Shown here piece after piece: positions 52,784 through 63,930 of a stretch of 64,000 nucleotides of DNA. A model generated the notes under the pieces. It did no database searches and was not told where the DNA came from. It saw only the letters and a program-made list of their open reading frames with translations. Source of the DNA: Monomorium pharaonis (Eukaryota; Arthropoda; Insecta; Hymenoptera; Formicidae). The stretch lies in assembly GCF_013373865.1 (NCBI RefSeq), contig NC_050471.1:248001-312000 (forward strand), written 5' to 3'. Each line of letters starts with the position of its first letter. Positions within the stretch are counted from its first letter, which is position 1. Made by a program: the position numbers and the translations under genes.

Positions 52784-53864
52784 CCCAACAAAATTACTTT
52801 TTTTAAAAAAAGATTAAAAAAGGCGCCAAGTGTCTGTATGTGCGCCCCTAAGAAAAAAACTATTATATTAGGTAAATTGTCTTATTGTCTTCTCTACGCA
52901 AATAATGATATAAAATAAATGCGCCAATTATAAGAATATTTATACAAAATTTATTTATTATAATTTTTTATTAAAATATTTAATAATAAACGGGCTTGAT
53001 AATCAAATAATTGAATGATTAAAATCAACTAACGGAATTATAGTGAAGCAAAAACTTGGCGTGCCCGGGTCGCATTTTTTCAATATTTCCAAGACTATAT
53101 TATTGATATCAATAAGTATATATACAAGAATGCGATTAATGTGGCTTGGGTTTTGTTTTACTACCTATCAGTTTTTGCTTGATTATCAGTTATTATTGAT
53201 AACATTTCCATTTGTTAAATAACTTTTAAATAGATTTTATAAGATTTTTTTAAGTCTTTTTACCAAATATATTTGGCTAATTAATCTCATCCGATTTTTA
53301 AATGTGTTTATGTTTTTGATGGGTTATCATTTTTATTATTTTATTTGTACAAATAATTTAAATAATTTTTTAATAGATTGTATAAGATTTTTCAAGTCTT
53401 TTTTCAAATATACTTGTCCAATTCTATTGATCTTGTCCCATTTTCGAATGCGTTTATGTACTTGACATATTTTCTTTGTAAAATTTTTGACGGGTTATCA
53501 TTTTTTCGTTATTTTATTTGTACAAATAATTTCCATATTTTTATTGTTTAACATTAATGGTTTATTGCGATTTAACGACCCGGGCACGCCAAGTTTTTGC
53601 TTCATTATAATCCCGTTAGTTGATTTTAATCATTCAATTATTTGAATATCAAGCCCGTTTATTATTAAATATTTTAATAAAAAATTATGATAAATAAATT
53701 TTGTATAAATATTCTTATAATTGGCGCATTTATTTTATATCATTATTTGCGTAGAGAAGACAATAAGACAATTTACCTAATATAATAGTTTTTTTCTTAG
53801 GAGCGCACATACAGACACTTGGCGCCTTTTTTTACCTTTTTTTAAAAAAAATAATTTTGTTGGG
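52784..53864. mobile_element. Fold-back element with about 300-bp nearly perfect arms
   Basis: The left arm (52784 to about 53080) and right arm (about 53575-53864) are inverted copies with very few differences; tips are cccaacaaaatta / taattttgttggg. Landmarks are ggcgccaagtgtctgtatgt, gtgcgcc-cta and aaaacttggcgtgcccgggt. The 500-bp middle holds two tandem copies of a block of about 150 bp with tataagattttt-aagtcttt and acaaataattt. Arm identity suggests recent mobility or arm homogenisation. Non-autonomous. Confidence 0.85.
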
Positions 53865-54030
53865 ATATCACGCATTTTGTAGTATTAAGCATTTTATTTA
53901 GAGCATATATATTTTTGCAATAAAAAATTATTATATATGACTTAAATTGATTTACATTACACAATTCTTTATATTATATTATTTTTTATATTATTTTATT
54001 TTATATTATATTATACTACCGTGTCTCTTG
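53865..54030. other. AT-rich spacer
   Basis: ATT/ATA low-complexity sequence. Confidence 0.5.
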
Positions 54031-54233
54031 ATTTCTGCAATAGGCTGAAAAGTGCAGAAAATATCGAATTTTTACAATACACAAAGTGTTGTAAAAATTA
54101 ATTTCTGCAATAGGCTGACCATTGCAGAAAATATCGAATTTTTACAATACACATAGTGTTGTAAAAATTAATTTCTGCAATAAGCTGATAATTGCAGAAA
54201 ATATCGAATTTTTACAATACACAGAGATACGAT
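54031..54233. repeat. 70-bp minisatellite, 2.9 units
   Basis: Units start at 54031, 54101 and 54171, almost identical. Each holds two small hairpins: ctgcaa-N-ttgcag and tttttacaatacaca / tgttgtaaaaa. Confidence 0.95.
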
Positions 54234-54359
54234 TCTTGAAATTAAGTACCTGTACCCAATATGGCCCACCTCAGCTTTGGAGATTTTTCTAATTTTTGGA
54301 TGAATATAAAATTAAAAAATAAGAGTCAGACTTAAAATAGAAACATTTCTGAAACTAAA
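54234..54359. other. Spacer
   Basis: Nothing recognised. Confidence 0.4.
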
Positions 54360-54835
54360 AAAATGTGTGGCACTCATTTCGACACGGTTCAAATGGACAC
54401 TGTGCATTTGCACACAGTGTTTTTGGACACGATATCTTGCGCACCGTTCATTTGGACACGGTGCTTTTGGACATCGTTCATTTACATACCGTTCAGTTGC
54501 ACACCGCTCACTTGCACATCGTTCAATTGGACACGAAAAGAAACAGATATATACATACACGCGTGCGCACACATACACACACACGGGGCGTGCAATGAGG
54601 GCTTTCGGCCCCTCTCCCGCACCCACCCCGTCGGTAGGGTGCCCTCGGCTTAGTTATTTCTCACTGTCTCCAAGTGAACAGTGTGCAAATGAACGGTATA
54701 CAACTGAACGGTGTGCAAATAAACAGTGTGCAACTAAACGGTGTGCAAATGAATGGTGCGTAAAATATCGTGTCCAAAAGCACCGTGTGCAAATGCACCA
54801 TGTCCATTTGAACCGTGTGCAAATGCATCGCTCCT
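54360..54835. mobile_element. Periodic-arm fold-back element, 15-bp units
   Basis: The left arm (54380-54535) is about ten 15-bp units of consensus (g/c)acaccgttcatttg. The right arm (54672-54830) is the unit-by-unit inverse, about ten units of caaatgaacggtgtg. Unit order is mirrored, so one array was inverted and duplicated whole. Between the arms are a CA microsatellite and a GC-rich core (gtcggtagggtgccctcgg, 54630-54648). On the minus strand the core matches the core of the element at 24369-24709 (ccctaccgacggggtgggtg vs ccctaccaacagggtgagta). Exact target duplication not found. Frames of up to 168 codons across it arise because 15 is a multiple of 3. Confidence 0.8.
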
Positions 54836-55690
54836 CAAAAAAGTATATAAAATATTTGCAATTATTTATATAAGTATAGTAATTTATTTAAAGAGTAGCA
54901 CTTAGGCCATGTTGATTACATATATACTCATTGTGACCTCTAGCTATGTATTTTTCTTTTTTTCATAAATATTTTTGAATAATTGCGATATAAATGCAAA
55001 TAAAAAATAAACTGGTTTTTAATTAAGCATTTATTAATATACTTATAAAAAAAGTTATACGTACAGCTATTTATTAAATGTTTATTTACTACAAAAGACG
55101 TTATCTTAACTTTTACCTGTCAAAAAACTTCAATTAACTGGAGAAAGACAAGAAATACTAATTAAAAGCTAAACACTAAATGAAAAAACAAAATCTTAAC
55201 TTTTGTATAATAATAAGATATATTGTGTTTCCAGTAGTAATGATTTTACAATACAAAGAGTTTTCTTTTCTTAATTATAAATAAAATGTTTTAATAAAAA
55301 TGTGAAGTAAATATAGCATAGTTAAAAGCATAAATAAAGAGTTACAAAAATATGAATTGCAGATATTTATAATTGTCACATGATAATTATACAAAGCAAA
55401 AATTTACTTTTGAAATTTTTGATTCAGAAGAACACAATTTGAATAAAGTGTCATAATTATAAGTCATGGAAAGCAGATATTAACCAGTTAACTGGCATAA
55501 ATACATCGTATCGACTTCCTGAACGATATTATTAGCGTTATTTGTAAAAATTCGTTGTGTAACTATTTTAAAATGGGAGGATGAGTCAAATTGGATACAT
55601 GGCCATATTGGATACCTTATAATTGTTATCTTTGGAGAATTGTTGATTAATACAAAAAAATATGTGGCTCTTGGATTTTTATGTTTAACA
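54836..55690. other. AT-rich DNA
   Basis: Nothing recognised. Confidence 0.5.
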
Positions 55691-56600
55691 ACATTTAGTT
55701 TTAAAATTTTCGAGACGAGTCGGAGACACGTTGAGCATCGAGAAATATCGTAACCGAGAATATATACGCGCATCTTATCATCGCTTCGCGCTTACTGAAT
55801 TGTCTGTCTGGGCTCTGACGATATCTCTATTGTGTTCGGCACAAGCATACGGAGTGAATCTCTCTCTCTCTCTCCTTCCCTCCTTTCCTCCCTTTCTCCC
55901 CCTGTCTCTTTCTCTCTTTCTGTGCATGTATATGTGACGCATTTGATTTATATTTGTAGAACTATGCCGTTGCGCATTGGATCCTTATCAGCGTCGGATG
56001 AATACAGCGTTTGCGAAATTGGAACGCGCGCAACACGAGATAGATTTATTCTATATTTGGAGACCCCGTCGCACCGATTCTAGAGCGAGATCCATTTTGA
56101 TTTATTTTTGCTGCACCAGTCAAAATTTGTAGCGATTGTTGCGCTTAATCTGGACTCGAATACTCGCTAGCTGATTTTATTTTAGTATTAGCTGTCTCGT
56201 GTCGCCGCGTAGTGTATACTAATTCTGATAATTTTGTGATTGCGTTGCGCTGAACATTGTATTCCAAAGCGACTCTGTCTTTCAGTACGATAACCCGCGA
56301 ACTTCGTTTGTGTCCTTCTGAATCTATTCAGTGTCCGCCTTGATACGCTGTCCGCGTTAGGAGACACTCGGGCATACAGATGACCATCGATTCGATCGCA
56401 TTAACACAATCCCGTACTCCGTTAGTAAAGCTAAATTATTTCTGTCGCATAACGCGCTGGTGTTTTATATATACTCGCCACTTAGCCGGATAATATTTTA
56501 TTGCATGGCACGCGAAGTCGCATCTAAGTAGCATTGTCATTCCGCTTGCACTTATGAGAAACTATCCTTATCGATCAAACTTCTTTATAATCCAAAGAAA
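55691..56600. other. GC-balanced island with TC tract
   Basis: Non-repetitive, CpG-containing sequence with a pyrimidine tract (55859-55922). Frames of 70-80 codons are present but without domains. It could be a promoter/5' UTR or lone exon of a host gene. Confidence 0.3.
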
Positions 56601-57046
56601 TAATTAAAGGTTGTAAATGTATCCAATATTTTTTAACCGTCAAACACTAATAAGAAACGTTTCTAAAATTATAGTTTAAGAAACGTTATTTTTCACATTT
56701 TTATAGACGGAACAAAAATTAATTTTTTAATTCAAAATTTTATGTATACAGAGAAGAAGGTGGTAATATGGCTATTATTTATATTTAATACTTTAATTAT
56801 AAAATATAAGTATATTTTTATATCCTATATAGATTTTTTAAAATACTTTATGTAGTTGTACTTGAATTTTTGTTAAATCTTATTGTAATATTTGATTGTA
56901 ATATTATAAACAAAAATAAACAAAAAAATATATAACTACTACACATTTATACATAAATGTATTGTATATTTTTTTATAAAAGAAACAATTTTTCATTTAT
57001 ATATATATCCGTGAAAAATAATTTATTTTATTACAGATTCTCTTCC
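56601..57046. repeat. Dispersed repeat shared with 3645-3785
   Basis: taataagaaacgt, tagtttaa-aa, aaaaattaattttttaattc, aaaattttat-tatacag and aatatggct recur in the same order as in the element at 3544-4461. Confidence 0.6.
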
Positions 57047-57760
57047 TCCTATCCATCCATAATAAAAAAGGCCACGGAAACGTAAGAAGTTCGCTCGTAG
57101 TCGAGCAGTATTATTGCCGCTTTTCCGCGATGCTGATTAATTCTCTCACTTGACTCATTTCATGTTGCGAGAATTGTAATTTGACAGTTTAATTTTGATA
57201 GTTTATATAGGCGCGCACGAAGCGTGCGCTGCGTGCTAGTCTATAACAAAAAAGGCTGTGTAGACGCGAAAAGTGCGCGTTTGATCGCTCCAAATTGTTG
57301 CCACTTTTCCGTGATTGGTTTTCTCGCTTGACTCACTTCGTGTTGCGAGATTGTAATTTGACAGTTCAGCTAATACAGGCGCGCGCAAAGCGCACGCTGC
57401 GTGCTAGTAGTCCATAATCCATAATAAAAAAAACCGGGAGAACGCGAGAAGTTCGCTCGTGGTCGAGCGGTATTGTTGCCACTTTTCCGCGATGCTGATT
57501 GGTTCTCTTGCTTGATTCACTTTGTGTTGCGAAAGTTGTAATTTGACAGTTTAATTTTGACAGTTCAGTTAATATAGCACTGCGTACTAGTGTCCACTAT
57601 CCACCATCCATCATAATAAGAGGTCATGGGAACGTGAGAAATTTGCTCATGGTCGAGCGGTATTATTGTCGCCGATTGGTTCTCTTACTTGCTTCACTTC
57701 GTATTGCGAGAGTAACTGTCATTACAATTGAATACTGACAGCTGTCAAATTTGTATAGGG
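57047..57760 (+). mobile_element. Tandem Helitron-like copies
   Basis: Four head-to-tail units of about 170-185 bp. The first ends with a GCGCACG-aag-CGTGCGC hairpin (57213-57229), six bases, then CTAG at 57236-57239 followed by T. The second (57240-57407) starts TC directly after and ends with a similar hairpin and CTAG. The third (about 57411-57590) ends CTAG without a clear hairpin; the fourth, from 57593, lacks the end. Starting TC, ending hairpin plus CTRR next to T are the Helitron hallmarks. Shared interior: gagaagttcgctcgt, tcgagcggtatt-ttgcc, cttttccgcgatgctgatt, gtaatttgacagtt. Non-autonomous. Confidence 0.65.
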
Positions 57761-58028
57761 TTAACTATGCAATTATCTTTGCAATTTATTTTTTAAAAGT
57801 AAAAATTGAAAAGTTAAATCGCGCACGCGAAGCACCTAAGTTTTCGTACTTTACGTATTTGACAGAGCATGAATTTTATTAAAGAGAGATGAGAAGGAAA
57901 GAGATTGGTGAGAGAAAGAGAGGAGAAACGGGAAGAAATAAGAAGGTACAATATCAGTTAAATTGTTATTTGTTAAGAAAAAAAGGAAATAAAATAAGGA
58001 ATAACGTTAATTAGAGAGAAAGAGAGAT
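57761..58028. other. AT- and purine-rich spacer
   Basis: Contains gagagaaagagag tracts; nothing else. Confidence 0.4.
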
Positions 58029-59402
58029 TGATTGATCTTTTATTAGCTTTCTCAGTTATTTTCAATACATTTATAAACAATATTATGCTACACCATTTAT
58101 GACAAACTCTTTTAACATTCGTTTAAACGATCGTTCTAAACGATTACAATGTTTTATTTCGGGTGGTAATGCGTTATACATTAACACCTCATAAAACATC
58201 CTCATAAAACACTTTTTTGCACGCTTCTTGTTTTGCGAAATTTAATTGCAATGTCTCCCGCTTGCCTAGTTTGCCTTTCCTCCCCTTCGCGTTCCTCCCC
58301 TAAGTCTATTACTTAATTGCTCCGGCATCATATTATTTAGGATCTTAAAAATAAATGCACATATTGTAGTATAGCCTTTGTCTTATGGTTATGAATTACA
58401 GCTCTTGGAGCATACATTTAACTTCGGAACATCTGTCACATTGTAATATGACTCTCATAGCTCTATTTTGCGCTTTTTGTAGCATACTTAGCCGTGTATC
58501 TCCTATATCAATTGGCAGCGTCGCACAATACTCAAAGTGAGATGCTATGATTATCTTATATATAGTACATCTAGTATATATCGATATATAATTTTCTATT
58601 CTATTTAGAAAACTTATTTTTTCCCTATTTTCTTTAGCATGTAATCACAGTGACCACTGAATCTAAGTCTATCATTGATAATTACGCCTAGATACTTCGT
58701 TATTTCTACACGCTCAATCTCTCCATCCAAGCATTTCACAATAGTATTGCCTCTCAACTCTTTTCTTATACTTCGAACTAACATATATTTCGTTTTATCC
58801 TCGCATTTATCTTCAGTTTGTTAGTATTCATCCATTCCTCCATTACGTTAAATGCAATATTCAATTTTCTCTCTACCTCCACTACTTTCACCTGTTACAT
58901 ATATTAAGGTGTGGTCTGCAAACATTTTTATACTACACACCTCTGAACAAACATTAACAATATCATTAATTTATATATATTATAAACAACAATGGGCCCA
59001 CTACCGAACCCTGTGACACTCCGTATTCCGTAGTCAATACCTTAGATCATCCATCATCAAACTGAACTTGCTGTATTCTATCTTTTAAGTATGACCTAAA
59101 CCATTCTAGAACTGTTCCTATAATACCGTATCGATATAATTTCTTTAATAACTTTCTTCTATCAGTTGTCTCGAATGCCCACTTCAGATCTACAAAAATA
59201 ACTTCTACTATTTGTCTTTCACTAATAATCAATTTCCATTCATGTATAACTCCTTGAATTGCTGTTTCAGACGAATAATTTTTCTTGAACCCCGACTGAT
59301 GTTCCGTTATGACATTATTACTTTCTACGTAAAATTTAATTTGTTTTTTAACTATTATCTCTAATACTTTCTCATATATTGATATGTGACTTTGTCCGTC
59401 AA
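58029..59402 (-). pseudogene. 5'-truncated LINE reverse transcriptase pseudogene
   Basis: On the minus strand, from 59400 down: EHQSGFKKNYSSETAI, then motif A VIFVDLKWAFETTD (about 59200-59150), LEWFRSYLKDR, motif B GVSQGSVVGPLLFI (59030-58985), motif C FADHT (about 58925-58910), and a KYLGV-type motif E further on. The second Asp of motif C is changed to His. A stop and a small insertion follow motif B, and several later stops break the frame. The upstream endonuclease is missing, and the lower end shows an aatc-type repeat (gatcaatcaatc). This fits a truncated, dead CR1/jockey-type LINE. Confidence 0.85.
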
Positions 59403-60794
59403 GGGCCTAAGCTCGACTGAGAGGAGATCTGAAATTGCGCTCTCGTGTCAGCGGGGAGCGATCTCTCCACCTCGATGGCGTATATCTTTTTGTATTTTCG
59501 TGCGTCTTATCGTGTCTTTCAATTTAATTACTTTTTGTTAAGTGCTTTTGTTTAGTAACTGCGAAATTGCGAACGAGATCCGGGTGAGAGGTCGAAGGAG
59601 TTTCTTGTTGTAAATCAGAGAAGCTGTGAGGAGGATAGCGGCTATACGACGGTGCAGATGGAATCCGGGACTGTGGATCACCGGCTAAGTTCTGCTATCG
59701 GAGCCGTTCGGAGGTACAAGGTGTCACGCCCAGAAAGAAGATCGAAGGAGCGAAGTCTGGAGGACGTTCCGACTTCATTCCAGGAAAAATTGGCGTACTG
59801 CAAGACGCATTCGAAGGCCCTAGTGTATCCCGACATTCTGTAGCGGACAAAGTTGCCGCGGCCTGGCCAGCCGAGAACGGATTGTACCGCGAGGCGTAAG
59901 AAGGAAAGGTGGCAGCAGGAAATGGCAAAGAGAAGTCCTGGAAAAGCGAGAGTAACGCTAGATCGCTCAATATTCCGATCAACGACGGACGAAAAGTTTC
60001 CTGAAAATTACGCGGGCTGCGCAAGTACCGCCGCAAGGACTCGGTGGGATCGCAGCCGGCTATCCTCTGCCGGAAAATCACTGTTCGGCGAACTAGCGAC
60101 ACGAGAGGTGCAAGCTCTGAGGATCCCGACTCACGTCTCTTGAGGCAAACGGACGAGCGACCACCAGCAGTCATTTTGTAAAACCTTCACCTTGGCATAT
60201 CTCGGTGAGATCGGTCCCGGCTATCCTCTTCCGCGCTTAGGTATCGTCTGTTCCTAAGAGAGCTCGAAGGCATTAGCGGAAGGAGAACAAAGATATTAAG
60301 CGTTCTCAGCCATGTGCGCGGCAAATCGGCCGGCTCCGAATCTCCTTGGGTATATTTTCTACGTATCGTAATTTTCGCGTCGTATTGGTTTCAGTTGCGT
60401 TTCGGTATCTCATGTATATTCGCACATTCGTGTGAAGAATTTCATGAACTTGTTCGCGAGTCCGAGATTTTTTCCCCCGCCTGATCGACCGCCGACAGTC
60501 ACCTTGTATCATGTATTGTAATAACAAGTATTGTCGAAAAATATTTTGTATCGGAGATAAAGTCGAGTCAACTGTTATCGTATTGTATGTTGTAACGATT
60601 GGAATTATATCGAGAACTTTGGTATTGCGTATCATAAAGTGCTTTCAATTCGTATCGAATTATCGTATATTGCGGTAAATTCCGAATAATCATCACGTCA
60701 CGTCTCGAAGATCTCTCGAGGAGACTTACGTATCGGATTGTAGTGACGATTAAGTCATCGGAAGTGCGGAATAAGAACTGTTATAATTAAGGGT
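59403..60794. other. GC-balanced stretch, unassigned; one long near-open frame
   Basis: The least AT-rich non-repetitive sequence outside the retrotransposon and the giant repeat. On the plus strand one frame runs from an ATG at 59658 to 60143 with a single TAG at 59841. The product would be about 160 residues, highly basic, with RRKKERWQQEMAKRSPGKAR, and matches no family I know. A donor-like ccgGGTGAGAG occurs at 59580-59590. The segment cggctatcctct occurs twice (60058, 60217). It may be an untranslated first exon, a relic, or a lineage-specific gene. Confidence 0.3.
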
Positions 60795-61916
60795 GTATCG
60801 GACATACAATCTTAGACAAAAGTGCATGAAATTTGAAATACTTAAATATCTACGCCTAACGCATAGTAAATCTAGATGTAAGAAACTTGAACGATAGTTG
60901 GAGTCTTATTTTTACTTTTACAAAAGTATTTTTTACGTATTTGCGATATTTTTTACTTATAAGTTTAAACTTTTGACAGTGAAAATGCACAATTATCTCA
61001 AGTTATATTTTATTTCTTTAAAACGGTGTAGTGAAAACAATTGAAACTTGGCAGATATTTTCATCTATTCATATACTAGATGTACAAAAAAATTCAAAAC
61101 ACTAGTACTATTTCTTCTATATTTTTTTAGCTGTTTCATCCGTCAAGATCGTCTTTTTCCATAAGAAAAGGATACCATGTAAAATCGGTGAAAATTAAAA
61201 TAGTTATAACTCAGCAACCGTTTAGTGGATGCGTTTTCAATTTTTTTCAGTACATTAAGGAAACTAAAAGAACAATTTCACAAATTTTTAGCAACTTTGT
61301 ACCATTTTGAACTTCAATCCGATACATCCTTAACTTGCTATACGAAACTCACCGCGTATCACACTATTTTCAATCCTGTGTATTATTATAAAATATATAT
61401 TTATATGTTTTCTATAATTTAATCTTGATGTATATTTTGTGCGAAACGCTTCCTCTCTCCTAACTCCGCATTAAAAAAGGACCCGCCCCTGTGCCGCGGG
61501 CTAATCGAAGCATATCGTGCTATTGTGGATAGATAAAGACTAGTAATTTTTGTGTGACGCGAATTATCGCGCCTGGCGCCCATTGTCGAGAATTTTCCGA
61601 AATTATTAGAGATATTATTGCAGTGATTAACGTTTGAATCCATTTTCGACACGCCTCTCCGACCTAGAGCGGGATCGGAGGGTAACATTGTCATCAGAGG
61701 TAATATATTAGTAGATTTTAATTTTTTGAAAAGAAGAAAAGTTTTTAAATAAATTAATTGGAATCAAAATGAAGAAAATACGGTTAAAAATAAAGAAGAA
61801 GTACGAGTCATAAAAGTGTCTAAACTGGACAGATGTGTAAAAGTTGTCGCGTAAAAAAATGCAAAGTACAAACACAAATAAAAAATGTCAGCATAAATCA
61901 GATTTGTCAATAATAG
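60795..61916. other. AT-rich DNA, nothing certain
   Basis: ttaagggtgtatcggacata at 60787-60806 resembles a TTAA-flanked transposon tip, but no matching right end was found. A GC-richer patch lies at 61440-61690. No gene. Confidence 0.35.
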
Positions 61917-62832
61917 AAGAAAAGGTGGTATGGCCATATTATGCTCATTGTCAACAATATGGCCACTTATTTTTATTAGCTGACAAATTCTAGTAATTAA
62001 TTATGGAATTATTTGTTTAATAGCTTACCGTTATGATGTGGCGCTAATATGACAATGTACAATAGTCAACGTTTGTTATAACGCATTTTTACTTTTAAGA
62101 ACTTTCGAAATTTTGAAACTTTTTTAAAATATTTTAGCATTTAATTACACATACTTCCTTATTCTTCTTTACTTAAAGAACTTAAACGCATTATCACACA
62201 AATATATGTACACTTGAATATTTTTTTGTTATTTAACTTTTTATTCGGCTGTACACATTTCAACTTATACAAAGTTAAACAATGTCATAAGATTTTGTTA
62301 ATATATAGTCACCTAAGCGTGCTGGTAATATAATCACTTTCGATTGTCTCCATATTGAAAAAATTAATTGATATATCGATTGTCATTCTACTATTAACTA
62401 ATAATTCGTGACATGAGGAGAAAGATATACGTATAAACCTAAAAATTCTACCTTTATTAAGTAAGTCTATCTACTTTTATTTCTCTTCACAATTATACTA
62501 GTTTTTTCTAACCTAACAATTTATTTTATATAAATATATAATTTTGTAACAAAATATTATGACATTTGTAAAAAAAAACAATTTATTACATCTATTTTTG
62601 TCGCGGCCATATATTACAATCCCTTTTTTTGTTCAACCCATTATGCAGTGTCGTTACATATTTATAAATAATATGTAATATAGTAAATATTTTTTATCTT
62701 TGAATCTAAAATCTAATGAACAACATTTTAATGAATATAACCGTTAAATTTCAAAATATTTTAAAATATTAGTTATTAACACAGTTATTGCATAAAATGT
62801 AAATGTGGGTGGCCATATTATCACCTCCTCCA
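61917..62832. mobile_element. Degenerate TIR element about 0.9 kb
   Basis: Left gaaaaggtggtatggccata and right tatggccaccc on opposite strands, with gaggaggtgataatatggcc on the minus strand of the right end. Similar aatatggct tips occur at 3962 and 56765. The interior is AT-rich and non-coding. Confidence 0.45.
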
Positions 62833-63106
62833 CGTATTTATTATATTCAAAATAATTCCAATTTTTCGAAGCTGTGATAATATTGCACGCTTATTCGAAT
62901 ATAAGAATCTTTCGGAAAAAATAATCAAACTTTCTATCATAGTGAAGAAAAAGAACGAAAAAGAAGCGATCGATAATTATTTCTGCAATCAAAGCCATAT
63001 TCTCATTCTCGACGATCATTGTTTCCCTCTGAACAATTAATCTTGACATCTGCAATTCTTGCCGCGATTACGGAACTCGACTCGCGAAAAGCGGGGAGGC
63101 TTTATA
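62833..63106. other. Spacer
   Basis: Nothing recognised. Confidence 0.4.
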
Positions 63107-63232
63107 TAGGCCGCTTTCCTTTTAGGGAATACAATCGACACAAATATCGTTCTATCTTTGTTACTTATTGAACACAAAAAAAGATAGAACGATGCTTGTG
63201 TCGATTGTGTTCCCTAAAAGGAAAGCAGCCAT
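63107..63232. mobile_element. 126-bp hairpin MITE
   Basis: 51-bp arms with about four mismatches start ggcc-gctttccttttaggga and pair across a loop of about 20 bases (63160-63179). No clear target duplication. Confidence 0.75.
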
Positions 63233-63930
63233 CATGATAAGTCCGAGAATGCGGCCAAGATATTTGGACAAGTGGCGTCAGATGAGAAAAAAAGAAATTC
63301 GCGATTCTCTAAATTACGATACGAAAAGAATCAAATAAAATCATTCTAAAATAAAAACACAATTATAGTTTAATCCGAGTACTCATCTTTAGTTAAATAA
63401 TACAGTCTTATGCATTTTAAGGAGCGTCAAGTTTGTGATTGAATGTTTTCTGCATATAATTATCTCTCATATTTACTCGTTCCTAAAAGGGATAGAATTC
63501 ATTCTTAACATGGAAACAGATGGAGGAATTTGCACGGGCAATTGATGATTCGTGAAATTGTGCGCAAAGATCATGTGTGGGAGAAGAGGAGAGGGAAAGA
63601 TAAACCAGTAGTTGAACGAACGGCGGTGCACAAGGTGGAGGAGAACGAAGGTGGAGGAGGTGATAGCGGCAATGGCGGTCCTAGCAATGGAGAGGACCTG
63701 GAAATTGAAGAGAGAGAAGCGGCATGCCACTCGTTCGCAGGATACTGCCGGCGTGTGTGCCGGTGGTGGCAAACGCGCCCGGACATCGATACAGCTCCGT
63801 CGTTGCCACTATCTCCTCCGCCGCCGCCGCCACCGTCGGCATCGTTTTGCCCCTGAGCCTCTCTCTGACCCTCTCCCCCAGCAGTCGCGCACGCGACCTT
63901 CATGTGAACCTTGTGCACGGTACCCCCCCC
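63233..63930. other. GC-balanced DNA with possible exon
   Basis: A plus-strand frame from ATG 63545 to 63856 (103 codons) is glycine-rich, then acidic, then has WW and a polyproline run of seven. Low complexity on both strands makes it unreliable. An exon or 5' leader of a gene beyond the window is possible. Confidence 0.25.

Noticed and set aside
54363..54873. Frames of 77-168 codons with five-residue repeats
   Set aside because: The 15-bp unit is a multiple of three, so any stop-free unit makes a long frame automatically; it is open in several frames.
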